Positions 40,549 to 49,103 of a stretch of DNA of 49,103 nt are shown here, one piece after another. Where the stretch lies: positions 1-49,103 of the forward strand of contig NZ_RWIM01000079.1 of the NCBI RefSeq assembly GCF_009764645.1, read 5' to 3'. Numbering within the stretch: position 1 is the first letter of the stretch; each line of letters starts with the position of its first letter. Both the position numbers and the translations under genes were made by a program. This DNA comes from Pseudomonas sp. PB106. Its GTDB lineage: Bacteria > Pseudomonadota > Gammaproteobacteria > Pseudomonadales > Pseudomonadaceae. The notes under the pieces were generated by a model. That model searched no databases, was not told the DNA's origin, and worked only from the letters and a program-made list of their open reading frames with translations.

Positions 40549-41760
40549 ATGCCCCAAGCCGCCCAGATGTCTTCTGCCTCCAGTCCCGAGGGGCAGCCGT
40601 CCTCCGTTGAACAGGCAAGCCGACAGGGTCTTGAGCAGGCTTTCGAGCTGTTCAATCAAATGTCCAGCCAGTTGACTGATTCCTACAGCATGCTTGAAGC
40701 GCGGGTCACCGAGCTCAAGGGTGAGCTGGCGGTGGTCAGTGCCCAGCGCATGCAGGAACTGGCGGAAAAAGAACGCCTGGCCAACCGTCTGCAAAACCTC
40801 CTTGATCTGTTGCCCGGTGGCGTCATCGTGATTGACGGTCACGGCATGGTGCGCGAAGCCAATCCCGCCGCCATTGAGCTGCTTGGCTTGCCACTGGAAG
40901 GCGAGCTGTGGCGCCAAGTCATTGCGCGTTGCTTCGCCCCGCGCGAAGACGACGGTCACGAAATCTCCCTGAAAAACGGTCGGCGCCTGTCGATCGCGAC
41001 CCGTTCGCTGGACGCTGAGCCAGGCCAGTTGGTGCTGCTCAACGACCTGACAGAAACCCGTCATCTGCAAGATCAATTGGCGCGCCATGAACGCCTGTCA
41101 TCGCTGGGGCGCATGGTTGCCTCACTGGCCCATCAAATTCGCACGCCACTCTCCGCCGCGTTGCTCTACGCCAGTCATTTGACTGAGCAGGAATTGCCAG
41201 TCGCCACGCAGCAGCGTTTCGCCGGGCGCCTGAAAGAGCGCCTGCATGAGCTGGAACACCAGGTGCGCGACATGCTGATATTCGCGCGCGGTGAGTTGCC
41301 GCTGACCGATCGCCTCACGCCCAATGCCTTGATGCAAGCGCTGCAAGCTGCGGCGCTGACGCATGTGCAGGATCTGCCCATTCGCTGGCAGTGCGACAGC
41401 CATGCCGGTGAGTTGCTGTGCAATCGCGACACCCTGGTCGGCGCGCTGTTGAATTTGATTGAAAACGCGATTCAAGCCAGCGCCGGTGATGTGCGGCTGA
41501 AAGTGCACTGCTACACCCGCGACAACGCCTTGCGCATCAGTGTCAGCGACAGTGGCAGCGGCATCGAGCCCGCTGTTCTGGCGCGGCTCGGCGAACCATT
41601 TTTCACCACCAAAGTGACTGGCACTGGCCTCGGCCTGACCGTGGTCAAAGCGGTGGCGCGGGCGCATCAGGGAGAATTGCAGCTGCGCTCGCGAGTCGGG
41701 CGTGGCACGTGCGCGCAGGTCAGCCTGCCGCTGTTTTCCGCTGTACAGGGAGCTGAGTGA
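40549..41760 (+). CDS. fleS: Sensor histidine kinase FleS
   Basis: A 403-residue soluble kinase with no transmembrane segment, as in P. aeruginosa FleS. An N-terminal coiled-coil (about 25-85) leads to a PAS domain (about 85-170), then the HisKA domain with H195 in LAHQIRTPL. The ATPase domain follows with N box NLIENAIQAS, G1 DSGSGIEP and G2 GTGLGLTVVKA. It phosphorylates FleR to activate the rod/ring/hook tier of flagellar genes. It overlaps fleR by 4 bp (GTGA) and starts 54 bp after a sigma54 promoter. Confidence 0.95.
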   Translation: MPQAAQMSSASSPEGQPSSVEQASRQGLEQAFELFNQMSSQLTDSYSMLEARVTELKGELAVVSAQRMQELAEKERLANRLQNLLDLLPGGVIVIDGHGMVREANPAAIELLGLPLEGELWRQVIARCFAPREDDGHEISLKNGRRLSIATRSLDAEPGQLVLLNDLTETRHLQDQLARHERLSSLGRMVASLAHQIRTPLSAALLYASHLTEQELPVATQQRFAGRLKERLHELEHQVRDMLIFARGELPLTDRLTPNALMQALQAAALTHVQDLPIRWQCDSHAGELLCNRDTLVGALLNLIENAIQASAGDVRLKVHCYTRDNALRISVSDSGSGIEPAVLARLGEPFFTTKVTGTGLGLTVVKAVARAHQGELQLRSRVGRGTCAQVSLPLFSAVQGAE

Positions 41761-43157
41761 CAGACATGGGCATCAAGGTTTTGCTGGTCGAGGATGACCG
41801 CTCATTGCGCGAAGCGCTGGCCGACACACTGCTGTTGGCCGGGCATGATTACCACGCGGTCGGTTGCGCTGAAGAAGCGTTGACGGCGGTGGCGCGAGAG
41901 GCGTTCAGTCTGGTGGTCAGCGACGTCAACATGCCCGGCATGGATGGCCATCAACTGCTTGCATTGTTACGGGCCCGCCAGCCGCAATTACCGGTGTTGC
42001 TGATGACCGCCCATGGCGCCGTCGAACGCGCGGTCGATGCGATGCGTCAGGGCGCGGCGGATTATCTGGTCAAGCCGTTCGAGCCCAAAGCGCTGCTCGA
42101 TCTGGTCGCACGCCATGCCTTGGGCAATCTTGGCGCGAGCGAAAGCGAAGGCCCGATTGCAGTCGAACCGGCGAGCGCCCAACTGCTTGAGCTGGCCGCG
42201 CGCGTCGCACGAAGCGATTCCACCGTGCTGATCTCCGGCGAGTCCGGCACCGGTAAAGAAGTGTTGGCGCGCTACATCCACCAGCAATCCCATCGCGCCA
42301 ATCAACCGTTCATTGCGATCAACTGCGCCGCGATCCCGGACAACATGCTTGAAGCAACATTGTTCGGGCACGAGAAGGGTTCCTTTACCGGGGCCATCGC
42401 CGCGCAGGCCGGCAAGTTCGAACAGGCCGACGGCGGCACTCTTCTGCTCGACGAAATTTCCGAAATGCCCCTCGGCCTGCAAGCCAAGCTGCTGCGCGTG
42501 TTGCAAGAGCGTGAAGTCGAGCGCGTTGGGGCGCGCAAACCGATCAGCCTCGATATCCGGGTGGTCGCGACAACCAACCGCGACCTGGCGGGCGAAGTGG
42601 CGGCGGGGCGTTTCCGTGAGGATCTGTTCTACCGTCTGTCGGTTTTCCCCTTGGCTTGGCGTCCACTTCGCGAGCGCACTGCCGATATCCTGCCGCTGGC
42701 CGAAAGGCTGTTGGCGAAACACGTCAATAAAATGAAGCATGCCGCCGCGAAACTTTCGCCTGAGGCGCAAGCGTGCCTGACCGCCTACCCGTGGCCAGGC
42801 AACGTGCGAGAGCTGGATAACGCGATTCAACGCGCACTGATTTTGCAGCAGGGCGGTTTGATCCAGCCGCAGGATTTCTGTCTCGCTTGTGCCGTGACGT
42901 TCGCCGCATTGCCAGTCGCAACGCCTGCGCCGGTGGCAGTTCGTGAAGTGGAAATTGAGGTGGATTCGTCCGGCGCACTGGGCGATGACCTGCGCCGCCG
43001 GGAGTTTCAGATGATCATCGACACCCTGCGCACCGAGCGCGGTCGCCGCAAAGAAGCGGCAGAAAAGCTTGGCATCAGCCCGCGAACCCTGCGCTACAAA
43101 CTGGCGCAAATGCGCGATGCGGGGATGGACGTCGAAGGCTATCTGTTCGCCACTTGA
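41757..43157 (+). CDS. fleR: Sigma54-dependent response regulator FleR
   Basis: A 466-residue NtrC-type regulator. The receiver domain (1-120) has acidic pocket ED at 12-13 and phosphoacceptor D56 in VVSDVNMPG. The AAA+ domain has Walker A GESGTGKE at 161-168, the sigma54 loop as GSFTGA at 208-213 (alanine to serine), and LLLDEISEMP. The C-terminal Fis helix-turn-helix is RRKEAAEKLGISPRTLRYKL. The GTG at 41757 overlaps the fleS stop. An ATG nine bases later is an alternative. It is expected to activate flgF-flgL here and the hook and rod genes outside the window. Confidence 0.95.
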   Translation: MTDMGIKVLLVEDDRSLREALADTLLLAGHDYHAVGCAEEALTAVAREAFSLVVSDVNMPGMDGHQLLALLRARQPQLPVLLMTAHGAVERAVDAMRQGAADYLVKPFEPKALLDLVARHALGNLGASESEGPIAVEPASAQLLELAARVARSDSTVLISGESGTGKEVLARYIHQQSHRANQPFIAINCAAIPDNMLEATLFGHEKGSFTGAIAAQAGKFEQADGGTLLLDEISEMPLGLQAKLLRVLQEREVERVGARKPISLDIRVVATTNRDLAGEVAAGRFREDLFYRLSVFPLAWRPLRERTADILPLAERLLAKHVNKMKHAAAKLSPEAQACLTAYPWPGNVRELDNAIQRALILQQGGLIQPQDFCLACAVTFAALPVATPAPVAVREVEIEVDSSGALGDDLRRREFQMIIDTLRTERGRRKEAAEKLGISPRTLRYKLAQMRDAGMDVEGYLFAT

Positions 43158-43207
43158 TCCGTGGCGCAATGCTTTGAAAACGCTTTTATGAAGGGGTGTC
43201 CATGAGC

Positions 43208-43223
43208 TGGCACCCTTGTTGCT
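43208..43223 (+). promoter_or_regulatory. Sigma54 promoter of the fliE operon
   Basis: TGGCAC-CCTTG-TTGCT is an exact match to the RpoN consensus, with GG at 43209-43210 and GC at 43221-43222. It lies 62 bp upstream of fliE. FleQ-dependent transcription of fliEFGHIJ is established in P. aeruginosa. Confidence 0.95.
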
Positions 43224-43284
43224 AATACCTGTGTACCCGCCGAGTGAGTGTCAAAAAATTGCGGGCCGCCCAAGAGAGTAGACC

Positions 43285-43614
43285 ATGAGCCAAGGTATTG
43301 AATTTAATCGGTTGATGATGGACATGCAGGCCATGAAAGTGGATGCCATGTCTGCGCCGAAATCGACGACCGCTGTCCCTGAGCTGGGAGGCAGCAGCTT
43401 TTCCGACATGCTCGGTCAGGCGATCAACAAGGTCAGCGATACCCAGACGGCATCGACTCAATTGGCCAACGCCTTTGAAGTGGGCAAAAGCGGCGTCGAT
43501 CTGACGGACGTGATGATCGCTTCGCAAAAAGCCAGCGTGTCGTTCCAGGCTCTGACCCAGGTGCGCAACAAACTGGTTCAGGCTTATCAAGACATCATGC
43601 AGATGCCGGTTTAA
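43285..43614 (+). CDS. fliE: Hook-basal body adaptor FliE
   Basis: A 109-residue protein that joins the MS ring to the rod and is among the first exported. The C-terminal segment [20 protein letters not shown] and the following [18 protein letters not shown] are diagnostic of FliE. The N-terminal third is variable and methionine-rich. AGAGAGTAGACC precedes the ATG. First gene of fliEFGHIJ, directly after a consensus sigma54 promoter and 15 bp before fliF. Confidence 0.97.
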   Translation: MSQGIEFNRLMMDMQAMKVDAMSAPKSTTAVPELGGSSFSDMLGQAINKVSDTQTASTQLANAFEVGKSGVDLTDVMIASQKASVSFQALTQVRNKLVQAYQDIMQMPV

Positions 43615-43629
43615 GGACGAGATTGAGTC

Positions 43630-45417
43630 ATGGCAGAAGCAGTCGCCGATAACGTTCCGGCCAAGGCCACCCCGATAGACGGCAAACCGCCGTTGTTCGG
43701 CCTGTCCTTCCTGGAAAACCTCTCCGAGATGACCATGCTGCGTCAGGTGGGCCTGTTGGTCGGCCTGGCTGCGAGCGTGGCGATTGGCTTTGCCGTGGTG
43801 CTGTGGTCGCAGCAGCCGGATTACCGTCCGTTGTACGGCAGCCTTGCCGGCATGGACGCCAAGCAGGTCATGGATACCCTGGCCTCCGCCGACATCCCTT
43901 ACACCGTCGAACCGAATTCTGGCGCCTTGCTGGTCAAGGCCGATGATCTGTCGCGCGCGCGCCTCAAGCTCGCAGCCGCTGGTGTCACTCCCAGCGATGG
44001 CAACATCGGTTTTGAAATCCTCGACAAGGAACAGGGTCTGGGCACCAGCCAGTTCATGGAAGCGACCCGTTATCGTCGCGGCCTCGAAGGTGAACTGGCG
44101 CGGACCATTTCCAGCCTGAACAACGTCAAGGGTGCCCGCGTGCACCTGGCGATTCCGAAGAGTTCGGTGTTCGTCCGTGACGAGCGCAAGCCAAGCGCTT
44201 CGGTGCTGGTTGAGCTGTACAGCGGTCGTTCGCTGGAGCCGGGTCAGGTCGTTGCGATCATCAATCTGGTGGCGACTTCCGTTCCCGAGTTGAGCAAGTC
44301 GCAGATCACCGTCGTCGACCAGAAGGGCAACCTGCTCTCTGATCAGGCGGAAAACTCCGAAATGACCATGGCCGGCAAGCAGTTCGATTACAGCCGCCGC
44401 ATGGAAAGCATGCTCACTCAGCGTGTACACAACATTCTGCAACCGGTACTGGGCAACGATCGCTACAAGGCTGAAGTCTCGGCCGATGTCGATTTCAGTG
44501 CTGTCGAATCGACTGCCGAGCAGTTCAACCCGGATCAACCGGCGTTGCGCAGCGAGCAGTCGGTCAACGAACAACGCACCGCCAGCAATGGCCCGCAAGG
44601 TGTGCCGGGTGCCCTGAGCAACCAGCCACCGGCGCCGGCTTCTGCGCCGCAAACCACCGGCGGCGCTGCGGCACCGGCCAGCATGGTGCAACCCGGTCAG
44701 CCATTGGTTGACGCCAACGGTCAGCAGATCATGGACCCTGCCACCGGCCAGCCAATGCTCGCGCCGTACCCGGCAGACAAGCGTCAACAATCCACCAAGA
44801 ACTTCGAGCTCGACCGTTCGATCAGCCACACCAAGCAGCAGCAGGGTCGCCTGAATCGTCTGTCGGTGTCGGTTGTTGTCGACGATCAGGTCAAGGTCAA
44901 CGCGGCCAACGGTGAAACCACCCGTGCGCCGTGGAGCGCCGACGAATTGGCGCGCTTCACTCGTCTGGTGCAGGACGCCGTCGGTTTCGACGCCAGCCGT
45001 GGCGACAGTGTCAGCGTGATCAACATGCCGTTCTCCGCCGAGCGCGGTGAAGTGATTGCCGATATTCCGTTCTACTCCCAGCCATGGTTCTGGGACATCG
45101 TCAAACAAGTGCTGGGTGTGTTGTTCATCCTGGTGCTGGTGTTTGGTGTACTGCGTCCGGTGCTCAACAACATCACCGGCGGCGGCAAAGGCAAGGAGCT
45201 GGCCGGTCTTGGCAGCGACGTGGAACTCGGCGGGATGGGCGGCCTGGACGGCGAACTTTCCAACGACCGCGTGAGCCTCGGTGGTCCGCAGAGCATTCTG
45301 TTGCCGAGCCCGAGCGAGGGTTATGACGCGCAACTGAATGCAATCAAGAGCCTTGTGGCCGAGGATCCGGGTCGTGTGGCTCAGGTCGTGAAAGAGTGGA
45401 TTAACGCAGATGAGTGA
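43630..45417 (+). CDS. fliF: Flagellar MS-ring protein FliF
   Basis: A 595-residue inner-membrane ring protein. Transmembrane segment 1 is at about 38-59 (LRQVGLLVGLAASVAIGFAV) and segment 2 at about 487-510 (FWDIVKQVLGVLFILVLVFG). Between them lie the periplasmic ring-building motifs (LDKEQGLGTSQFMEATRYRR, ARVHLAIPKSSVF, SVVVDDQVKV) and a proline/alanine-rich insertion at about 315-385. The cytoplasmic C-terminus (about 565-595, VAQVVKEWINADE) binds FliG. The last codons overlap the fliG start by 8 bp. Confidence 0.98.
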   Translation: MAEAVADNVPAKATPIDGKPPLFGLSFLENLSEMTMLRQVGLLVGLAASVAIGFAVVLWSQQPDYRPLYGSLAGMDAKQVMDTLASADIPYTVEPNSGALLVKADDLSRARLKLAAAGVTPSDGNIGFEILDKEQGLGTSQFMEATRYRRGLEGELARTISSLNNVKGARVHLAIPKSSVFVRDERKPSASVLVELYSGRSLEPGQVVAIINLVATSVPELSKSQITVVDQKGNLLSDQAENSEMTMAGKQFDYSRRMESMLTQRVHNILQPVLGNDRYKAEVSADVDFSAVESTAEQFNPDQPALRSEQSVNEQRTASNGPQGVPGALSNQPPAPASAPQTTGGAAAPASMVQPGQPLVDANGQQIMDPATGQPMLAPYPADKRQQSTKNFELDRSISHTKQQQGRLNRLSVSVVVDDQVKVNAANGETTRAPWSADELARFTRLVQDAVGFDASRGDSVSVINMPFSAERGEVIADIPFYSQPWFWDIVKQVLGVLFILVLVFGVLRPVLNNITGGGKGKELAGLGSDVELGGMGGLDGELSNDRVSLGGPQSILLPSPSEGYDAQLNAIKSLVAEDPGRVAQVVKEWINADE

Positions 45418-46429
45418 TAACCGAGCCGCAGCCGTCAAACTGACCAAGGTCGACAAAGCCGCGATTCTGCTGCTGTCCCTGGGTTCGACCGATGCTGCAC
45501 AAGTGTTGCGCCACATGGGCCCGAAAGAGGTTCAGCGCGTCGGCGTGGCCATGGCGCAGATGGGCAACGTCCATCGCGAACAGGTCGAGCAGGTCATGAG
45601 CGAGTTCGTCGACATCGTCGGCGACCAGACCAGCCTCGGCGTCGGTTCCGATGACTACGTGCGCAAAATGCTCACCCAGGCCCTGGGTGAAGACAAGGCC
45701 AACGGCCTGATCGACCGCATCCTGCTCGGTGGCAACACCAGTGGCCTCGACAGCCTGAAATGGATGGAGCCGCGTGCCGTTGCCGACGTGATCCGTTACG
45801 AACACCCGCAGATTCAAGCGATCGTGGTCGCGTACCTCGACCCGGATCAGGCCGGTGAAGTGCTCGGCAACTTCGACCACAAGGTGCGTCTGGACATCAT
45901 CCTGCGCGTCTCGTCGTTGAACACCGTGCAGCCAGCGGCATTGAAAGAGCTGAACCAGATTCTCGAGAAGCAGTTCTCCGGCAACTCGAACGCCTCGCGC
46001 ACCACCTTGGGTGGCATCAAGCGTGCGGCGGACATCATGAACTTCCTCGACAGCTCGATCGAAGGCCAGCTCATGGACTCGATCCGCGAAGTCGACGAAG
46101 ACCTGTCCGGTCAGATCGAAGACCTCATGTTCGTGTTCAACAACCTCGCCGATGTCGACGACCGTGGCATTCAGGCGTTGCTGCGCGAAGTGTCTTCCGA
46201 TGTGCTGGTGCTGGCCCTCAAGGGTTCGGACGAAGGCGTCAAAGAGAAGATCTTCAAGAACATGTCCAAGCGTGCTGCCGAACTGTTGCGCGACGACCTC
46301 GAGGCCAAAGGCCCGGTGCGCGTCAGCGACGTCGAAACTGCACAGAAAGAAATCCTCACCATTGCCCGTCGTATGGCCGAAGCCGGCGAGATCGTCCTCG
46401 GTGGCAAAGGTGGCGAGGAAATGATCTAA
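45410..46429 (+). CDS. fliG: Flagellar motor switch protein FliG
   Basis: A 339-residue C-ring protein that binds FliF and, through its C-terminal torque helix, the stator. The N-terminal domain (LTKVDKAAILLLSLGSTDAA), the EHPQ motif at about 131-134, the armadillo/hinge region (GGIKRAADIMNFLD) and the C-terminal charged helix (LKGSDEGVKEKIFKNMSKRA, then ELLRDDLEAKGPVRVSDVE) are all present. Length is standard. It overlaps fliF and lies 4 bp before fliH. Confidence 0.98.
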   Translation: MSDNRAAAVKLTKVDKAAILLLSLGSTDAAQVLRHMGPKEVQRVGVAMAQMGNVHREQVEQVMSEFVDIVGDQTSLGVGSDDYVRKMLTQALGEDKANGLIDRILLGGNTSGLDSLKWMEPRAVADVIRYEHPQIQAIVVAYLDPDQAGEVLGNFDHKVRLDIILRVSSLNTVQPAALKELNQILEKQFSGNSNASRTTLGGIKRAADIMNFLDSSIEGQLMDSIREVDEDLSGQIEDLMFVFNNLADVDDRGIQALLREVSSDVLVLALKGSDEGVKEKIFKNMSKRAAELLRDDLEAKGPVRVSDVETAQKEILTIARRMAEAGEIVLGGKGGEEMI

Positions 46430-46433
46430 GCCC

Positions 46434-47240
46434 ATGGACAAGCACGACGACGATGTGACGGATCTGATCCGCGCCCGCGATGTCCGTGGTTTCGAATCCT
46501 GGGCCATGCCCAGCTTCGACCCGCCGAAGCCGGAACCCGAGCCTGAGCCAGAGCCCGAACCGCCGGAAATGGAAGAAGTGCCGCTGGAAGAAGTCCAGCC
46601 ACTGACTCTGGAAGAACTCGAAAGCATCCGTCAGGAGGCTTACAACGAGGGCTTCGGCATCGGCGAAAAAGAAGGTTTTCACAGCGCCACGCTCAAGGTG
46701 CGTCAGGAAGCCGAGGTCGCGCTGAGCGCCAAACTCGCCAGCCTTGAGCAACTGATGGTGAACCTATTCGAGCCCATCGCCGAGCAAGACACACACATCG
46801 AAAAATCGTTGGTCGACCTCGTGCAACACATCACCAAACAGGTGATCAAGCGCGAACTGGCCATCGATTCCAGCCAGATCGAACACGTCATGCGCGACGC
46901 CCTCAAGCTGTTGCCGCTGGGCGTCGACAACGTGCGTCTGTATGTCAATCCGCAAGACTTCGAGCAAGCCAAAGCCCTGCGCGAGCGTCATGAAGAAACC
47001 TGGCGCATCGTCGAAGATGAGTCGCTGTTGCCGGGTGGCTGTCGGGTCGAAACCGAGCACAGCCGCATTGATGCGAGCATCGAAACCCGCGTCACTCAGG
47101 TCATGGCCAAACTGTTCGATCAGTTGCATGAACAGGCTTTGCACCCGGCTGAAGCGGATCTGACTCTGGATATTCCGGAAGACGTAAAACCGGCGGCCAC
47201 GCCTGAAGAGCCGCTCGCGGACGACCCCGATGCGCCTTGA
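46434..47240 (+). CDS. fliH: Flagellar export ATPase regulator FliH
   Basis: A 268-residue cytoplasmic partner of the FliI ATPase that tethers it to the C ring. The N-terminal 50 residues are acidic and contain a Pro-Glu dipeptide tract ([12 protein letters not shown]), probably disordered. The middle is helical ([20 protein letters not shown], then coiled-coil) and includes GxxxG-type spacing. The C-terminal domain (about 110-230) is the conserved FliH/YscL globular part. The ATG lies 4 bp after fliG, and the 3' end overlaps fliI by 11 bp. Confidence 0.95.
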   Translation: MDKHDDDVTDLIRARDVRGFESWAMPSFDPPKPEPEPEPEPEPPEMEEVPLEEVQPLTLEELESIRQEAYNEGFGIGEKEGFHSATLKVRQEAEVALSAKLASLEQLMVNLFEPIAEQDTHIEKSLVDLVQHITKQVIKRELAIDSSQIEHVMRDALKLLPLGVDNVRLYVNPQDFEQAKALRERHEETWRIVEDESLLPGGCRVETEHSRIDASIETRVTQVMAKLFDQLHEQALHPAEADLTLDIPEDVKPAATPEEPLADDPDAP

Positions 47241-48588
47241 ACGCACCAGTTTCGCCAAGCGCCTGAGCACTTACGCTGAGGCGACGGAAATTGCCGGCGC
47301 GCCGATTCTCGAAGGTCGCCTGCTGCGCATGGTCGGCCTCACCCTCGAAGCCGAAGGCCTGCGCGCCGCCATGGGCACGCGTTGCCTGGTGATCAACGAC
47401 GACAGCTATCACCCCTCGCAGGTGGAAGCGGAAGTCATGGGGTTTTCCGGCAGCAAAGTCTTTCTGATGCCGGTCGGCAGTGTCGCCGGTATCGCCCCGG
47501 GCGCCCGCGTGGTGCCACTCGCCGATACCGGGCGTTTGCCGATGGGCATGAGCATGCTCGGGCGCGTGCTCGACGGCGCCGGTCGTGCGCTGGATGGCAA
47601 GGGCGGCATGAAAGCCGAAGACTGGGTGCCGATGGACGGCCCGACGATCAACCCACTCAACCGTGACCCGATCAGCGTGCCGCTGGACGTTGGCATCCGT
47701 TGCATCAACGGTTTGCTGACGGTCGGCCGTGGCCAGCGTCTGGGCCTGTTTGCCGGTACCGGTGTCGGTAAATCCGTATTGCTGGGCATGATGACGCGCT
47801 TCACCGAGGCCGACATTATCGTCGTCGGCCTGATCGGTGAGCGGGGTCGAGAAGTCAAGGAGTTCATCGAGCACAGCCTCGGTGAAGAAGGCCTCAAGCG
47901 TTCTGTAGTGGTTGCCTCGCCGGCCGACGATGCACCGTTGATGCGTCTGCGTGCCGCGATGTATTGCACGCGCATCGCCGAGTATTTCCGCGACAAGGGC
48001 AAGAACGTCCTGTTGCTGATGGATTCGCTGACCCGTTTCGCTCAGGCTCAGCGGGAAATCGCCCTAGCCATCGGCGAGCCGCCGGCGACCAAGGGTTATC
48101 CGCCATCGGTGTTCGCCAAGCTGCCGAAACTGGTGGAACGCGCCGGTAATGCGGAGAAGGGCGGGGGTTCGATTACCGCGTTTTATACCGTGTTGTCCGA
48201 GGGCGACGATCAGCAGGATCCGATTGCCGACTCGGCGCGAGGCGTACTCGACGGCCACATCGTGCTGTCCCGGCGTCTGGCCGAGGAAGGGCACTATCCG
48301 GCCATCGACATCGAAGCGTCGATCAGCCGGGTGATGCCGGCAGTGGTTTCGCCTGAGCACATGCAGCGCGCGCAGTATTTCAAGCAGCTGTGGTCGCGCT
48401 ATCAGCAGAGTCGCGACCTGATCAGCGTCGGTGCCTACGTTGCCGGTGGCGATCGCGAAACCGACCTGGCGATCTCCCTGCAGCCGCAATTGGTTCGCTA
48501 CCAGCGGCAGGGGCTCAACGACAAAATCACCATGGGCGAAAGCCAGGCTTACCTCGAAACCCTGTTCGCCCCAGCGGCGGGCGGCTAA
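47230..48588 (+). CDS. fliI: Flagellum-specific ATPase FliI
   Basis: A 452-residue hexameric ATPase of the flagellar type III export apparatus, related to the F1 beta subunit. Walker A is AGTGVGKS at 175-182 (K181). The catalytic glutamate region [13 protein letters not shown] and Walker [21 protein letters not shown] are present, followed by the chaperone-binding and C-terminal parts with [18 protein letters not shown]. The N-terminal segment is the FliH-binding region. The start overlaps fliH by 11 bp. Confidence 0.98.
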   Translation: MRLERTSFAKRLSTYAEATEIAGAPILEGRLLRMVGLTLEAEGLRAAMGTRCLVINDDSYHPSQVEAEVMGFSGSKVFLMPVGSVAGIAPGARVVPLADTGRLPMGMSMLGRVLDGAGRALDGKGGMKAEDWVPMDGPTINPLNRDPISVPLDVGIRCINGLLTVGRGQRLGLFAGTGVGKSVLLGMMTRFTEADIIVVGLIGERGREVKEFIEHSLGEEGLKRSVVVASPADDAPLMRLRAAMYCTRIAEYFRDKGKNVLLLMDSLTRFAQAQREIALAIGEPPATKGYPPSVFAKLPKLVERAGNAEKGGGSITAFYTVLSEGDDQQDPIADSARGVLDGHIVLSRRLAEEGHYPAIDIEASISRVMPAVVSPEHMQRAQYFKQLWSRYQQSRDLISVGAYVAGGDRETDLAISLQPQLVRYQRQGLNDKITMGESQAYLETLFAPAAGG

Positions 48589-48594
48589 CCGGTC

Positions 48595-49047
48595 ATGGCT
48601 GCCGTCAGTCGTGCCGCGCGCCTGGCGCCGGTGGTGGACATGGCCGAACAGGCCGAGAAAGCCGCCGTGCAACGCTTGGGTTACTTTCAGGGCCAGGTGA
48701 AGGTTGCTGAAAGCAAACTTGCCGACCTCAATGCCTTTCGTCTGGATTACTCCGAGCAATGGATCGTGCGGGGCGCCACCGGCGTGACCGGCCAATGGTT
48801 GCTCGGTTTTCAGGGCTTTCTGGCGCAGCTCGACACCGCCGTCGATCAGCAGCGGCAAAGCCTGAACTGGCACCAGAACAAACTCGACAAGGCCCGCGAG
48901 GAATGGCAGCAAGCGTTCGCCAAGGTCGAAGGGCTCCGCAAACTGGTGCAGCGCTATCGCGAAGAGGCGCAACGCCTCGAAGACAAGCGCGAGCAGAAGT
49001 TGCTCGACGAACTGTCGCAGCGTTTGCCGCGACAGAATCCGTTTTAA
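48595..49047 (+). CDS. fliJ: Flagellar export chaperone-escort protein FliJ
   Basis: A 150-residue coiled-coil protein that sits in the FliI hexamer like the gamma subunit of F1 and recycles export chaperones. It is helical throughout with heptad-like spacing (VVDMAEQAEKAAVQRLGYFQ, KLADLNAFRLDYSEQW, LVQRYREEAQRLEDKREQKL). The sequence is weakly conserved in the family. Position directly after fliI (6 bp), length and coiled-coil character decide the call. Last gene of this operon in the window. A dispersed repeat follows its stop. Confidence 0.94.
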   Translation: MAAVSRAARLAPVVDMAEQAEKAAVQRLGYFQGQVKVAESKLADLNAFRLDYSEQWIVRGATGVTGQWLLGFQGFLAQLDTAVDQQRQSLNWHQNKLDKAREEWQQAFAKVEGLRKLVQRYREEAQRLEDKREQKLLDELSQRLPRQNPF

Positions 49048-49049
49048 AC

Positions 49050-49083
49050 CAAGATCAAAAGATCGCAGCCTCCGGCAGCTCCT
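49050..49083. repeat. Single arm of the repeat family found at position 1
   Basis: AAGATCAAAAGATCGCAGCC is followed by TCCGGCAGCTCCTAC, matching 30-62 of the window with one clear difference (TCC for TTC). It starts three bases after the fliJ stop. Unlike the copy at the start, no complementary second arm is present before it. One might follow beyond the window. Confidence 0.75.
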
Positions 49084-49103
49084 ACAGGGGATCAGAGTAG
49101 GAG

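Noticed and set aside
43222..45516. 764-codon open frame on the minus strand
   Set aside because: It lies opposite fliF (and ends in fliG). Its translation is low-complexity, His/Arg/Gln-rich and family-less. High-GC genes with strong third-position bias routinely leave such antisense frames open.
46520..46570. Repetitive Pro-Glu coding tract in fliH as a possible microsatellite switch
   Set aside because: The PEPEPE tract uses mixed codons (GAACCC, GAGCCT, GAGCCA, GAGCCC) and is six bases per unit, so slippage would not shift the frame. It is a linker, not a phase-variation site.

Overview
The window is a piece of a Pseudomonas chromosome, most likely of the P. fluorescens group. The evidence is the FleQ/FleS/FleR regulatory cascade, a PhhR-regulated phenylalanine hydroxylase operon, three families of Pseudomonas-type intergenic palindromic repeats, high GC content with G/C-ending codons, and a short (283-residue) flagellin with a P. 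syringae/fluorescens-like N-terminus. No phage, IS, CRISPR, tRNA or rRNA was seen.

Layout. (1) 1-2878: the minus-strand phhA-phhB-phhC operon for phenylalanine hydroxylation and tyrosine transamination, bounded by a hairpin repeat. Its divergent regulator phhR lies at 2879-4444. A TyrR-type box and a REPIN sit between phhA and phhR. (2) 4443-13157: a second palindromic repeat, a sigma54 promoter, then flgF-flgG-flgH-flgI-flgJ-flgK-flgL (distal rod, L and P rings, rod-cap muramidase, hook-filament junction). (3) 13273-34889: a 21.6 kb glycosylation island between flgL and fliC. It holds a 1200-residue multidomain glycosyltransferase, a 5'-incomplete RTX-type calcium-binding gene, a CDP-sugar module (rfbF, rfbG, 3,5-epimerase, C-methyltransferase, ketoreductase), a CmcI-type methyltransferase, a 971-residue glycosyltransferase, a complete CMP-pseudaminic acid pathway (pseB, pseC, pseF, fused pseG-pseH, pseI), a FabH-like ketoacyl synthase, a Maf-type flagellin glycosyltransferase and a small cysteine-containing protein. 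(4) 35026-38789: fliC with a sigma28 promoter, then flaG, fliD, fliS, fliT. (5) 38963-43157: fleQ, fleS, fleR. (6) 43208-49047: a sigma54 promoter, then fliE-fliF-fliG-fliH-fliI-fliJ (MS ring, C ring, export ATPase). The window ends in the same repeat family it began with.

How it works together. FleQ is the master sigma54 activator. FleS/FleR then drive a second sigma54 tier, of which flgF is an expected member. FliA (sigma28) drives fliC and probably fliS. Near-consensus sigma54 elements are visible before flgF, fleS and fliE, and sigma28 elements before fliC and fliS. The island should decorate flagellin in the cytoplasm before export. CMP-pseudaminic acid would be used by the Maf protein. 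A CDP-linked 3-C-methyl-6-deoxyhexose, possibly O-methylated and acylated, would be used by one or both large glycosyltransferases. The pairing of these two sugar routes with an acyl synthase is the most distinctive part of the window. The product structure is an inference from enzyme content.
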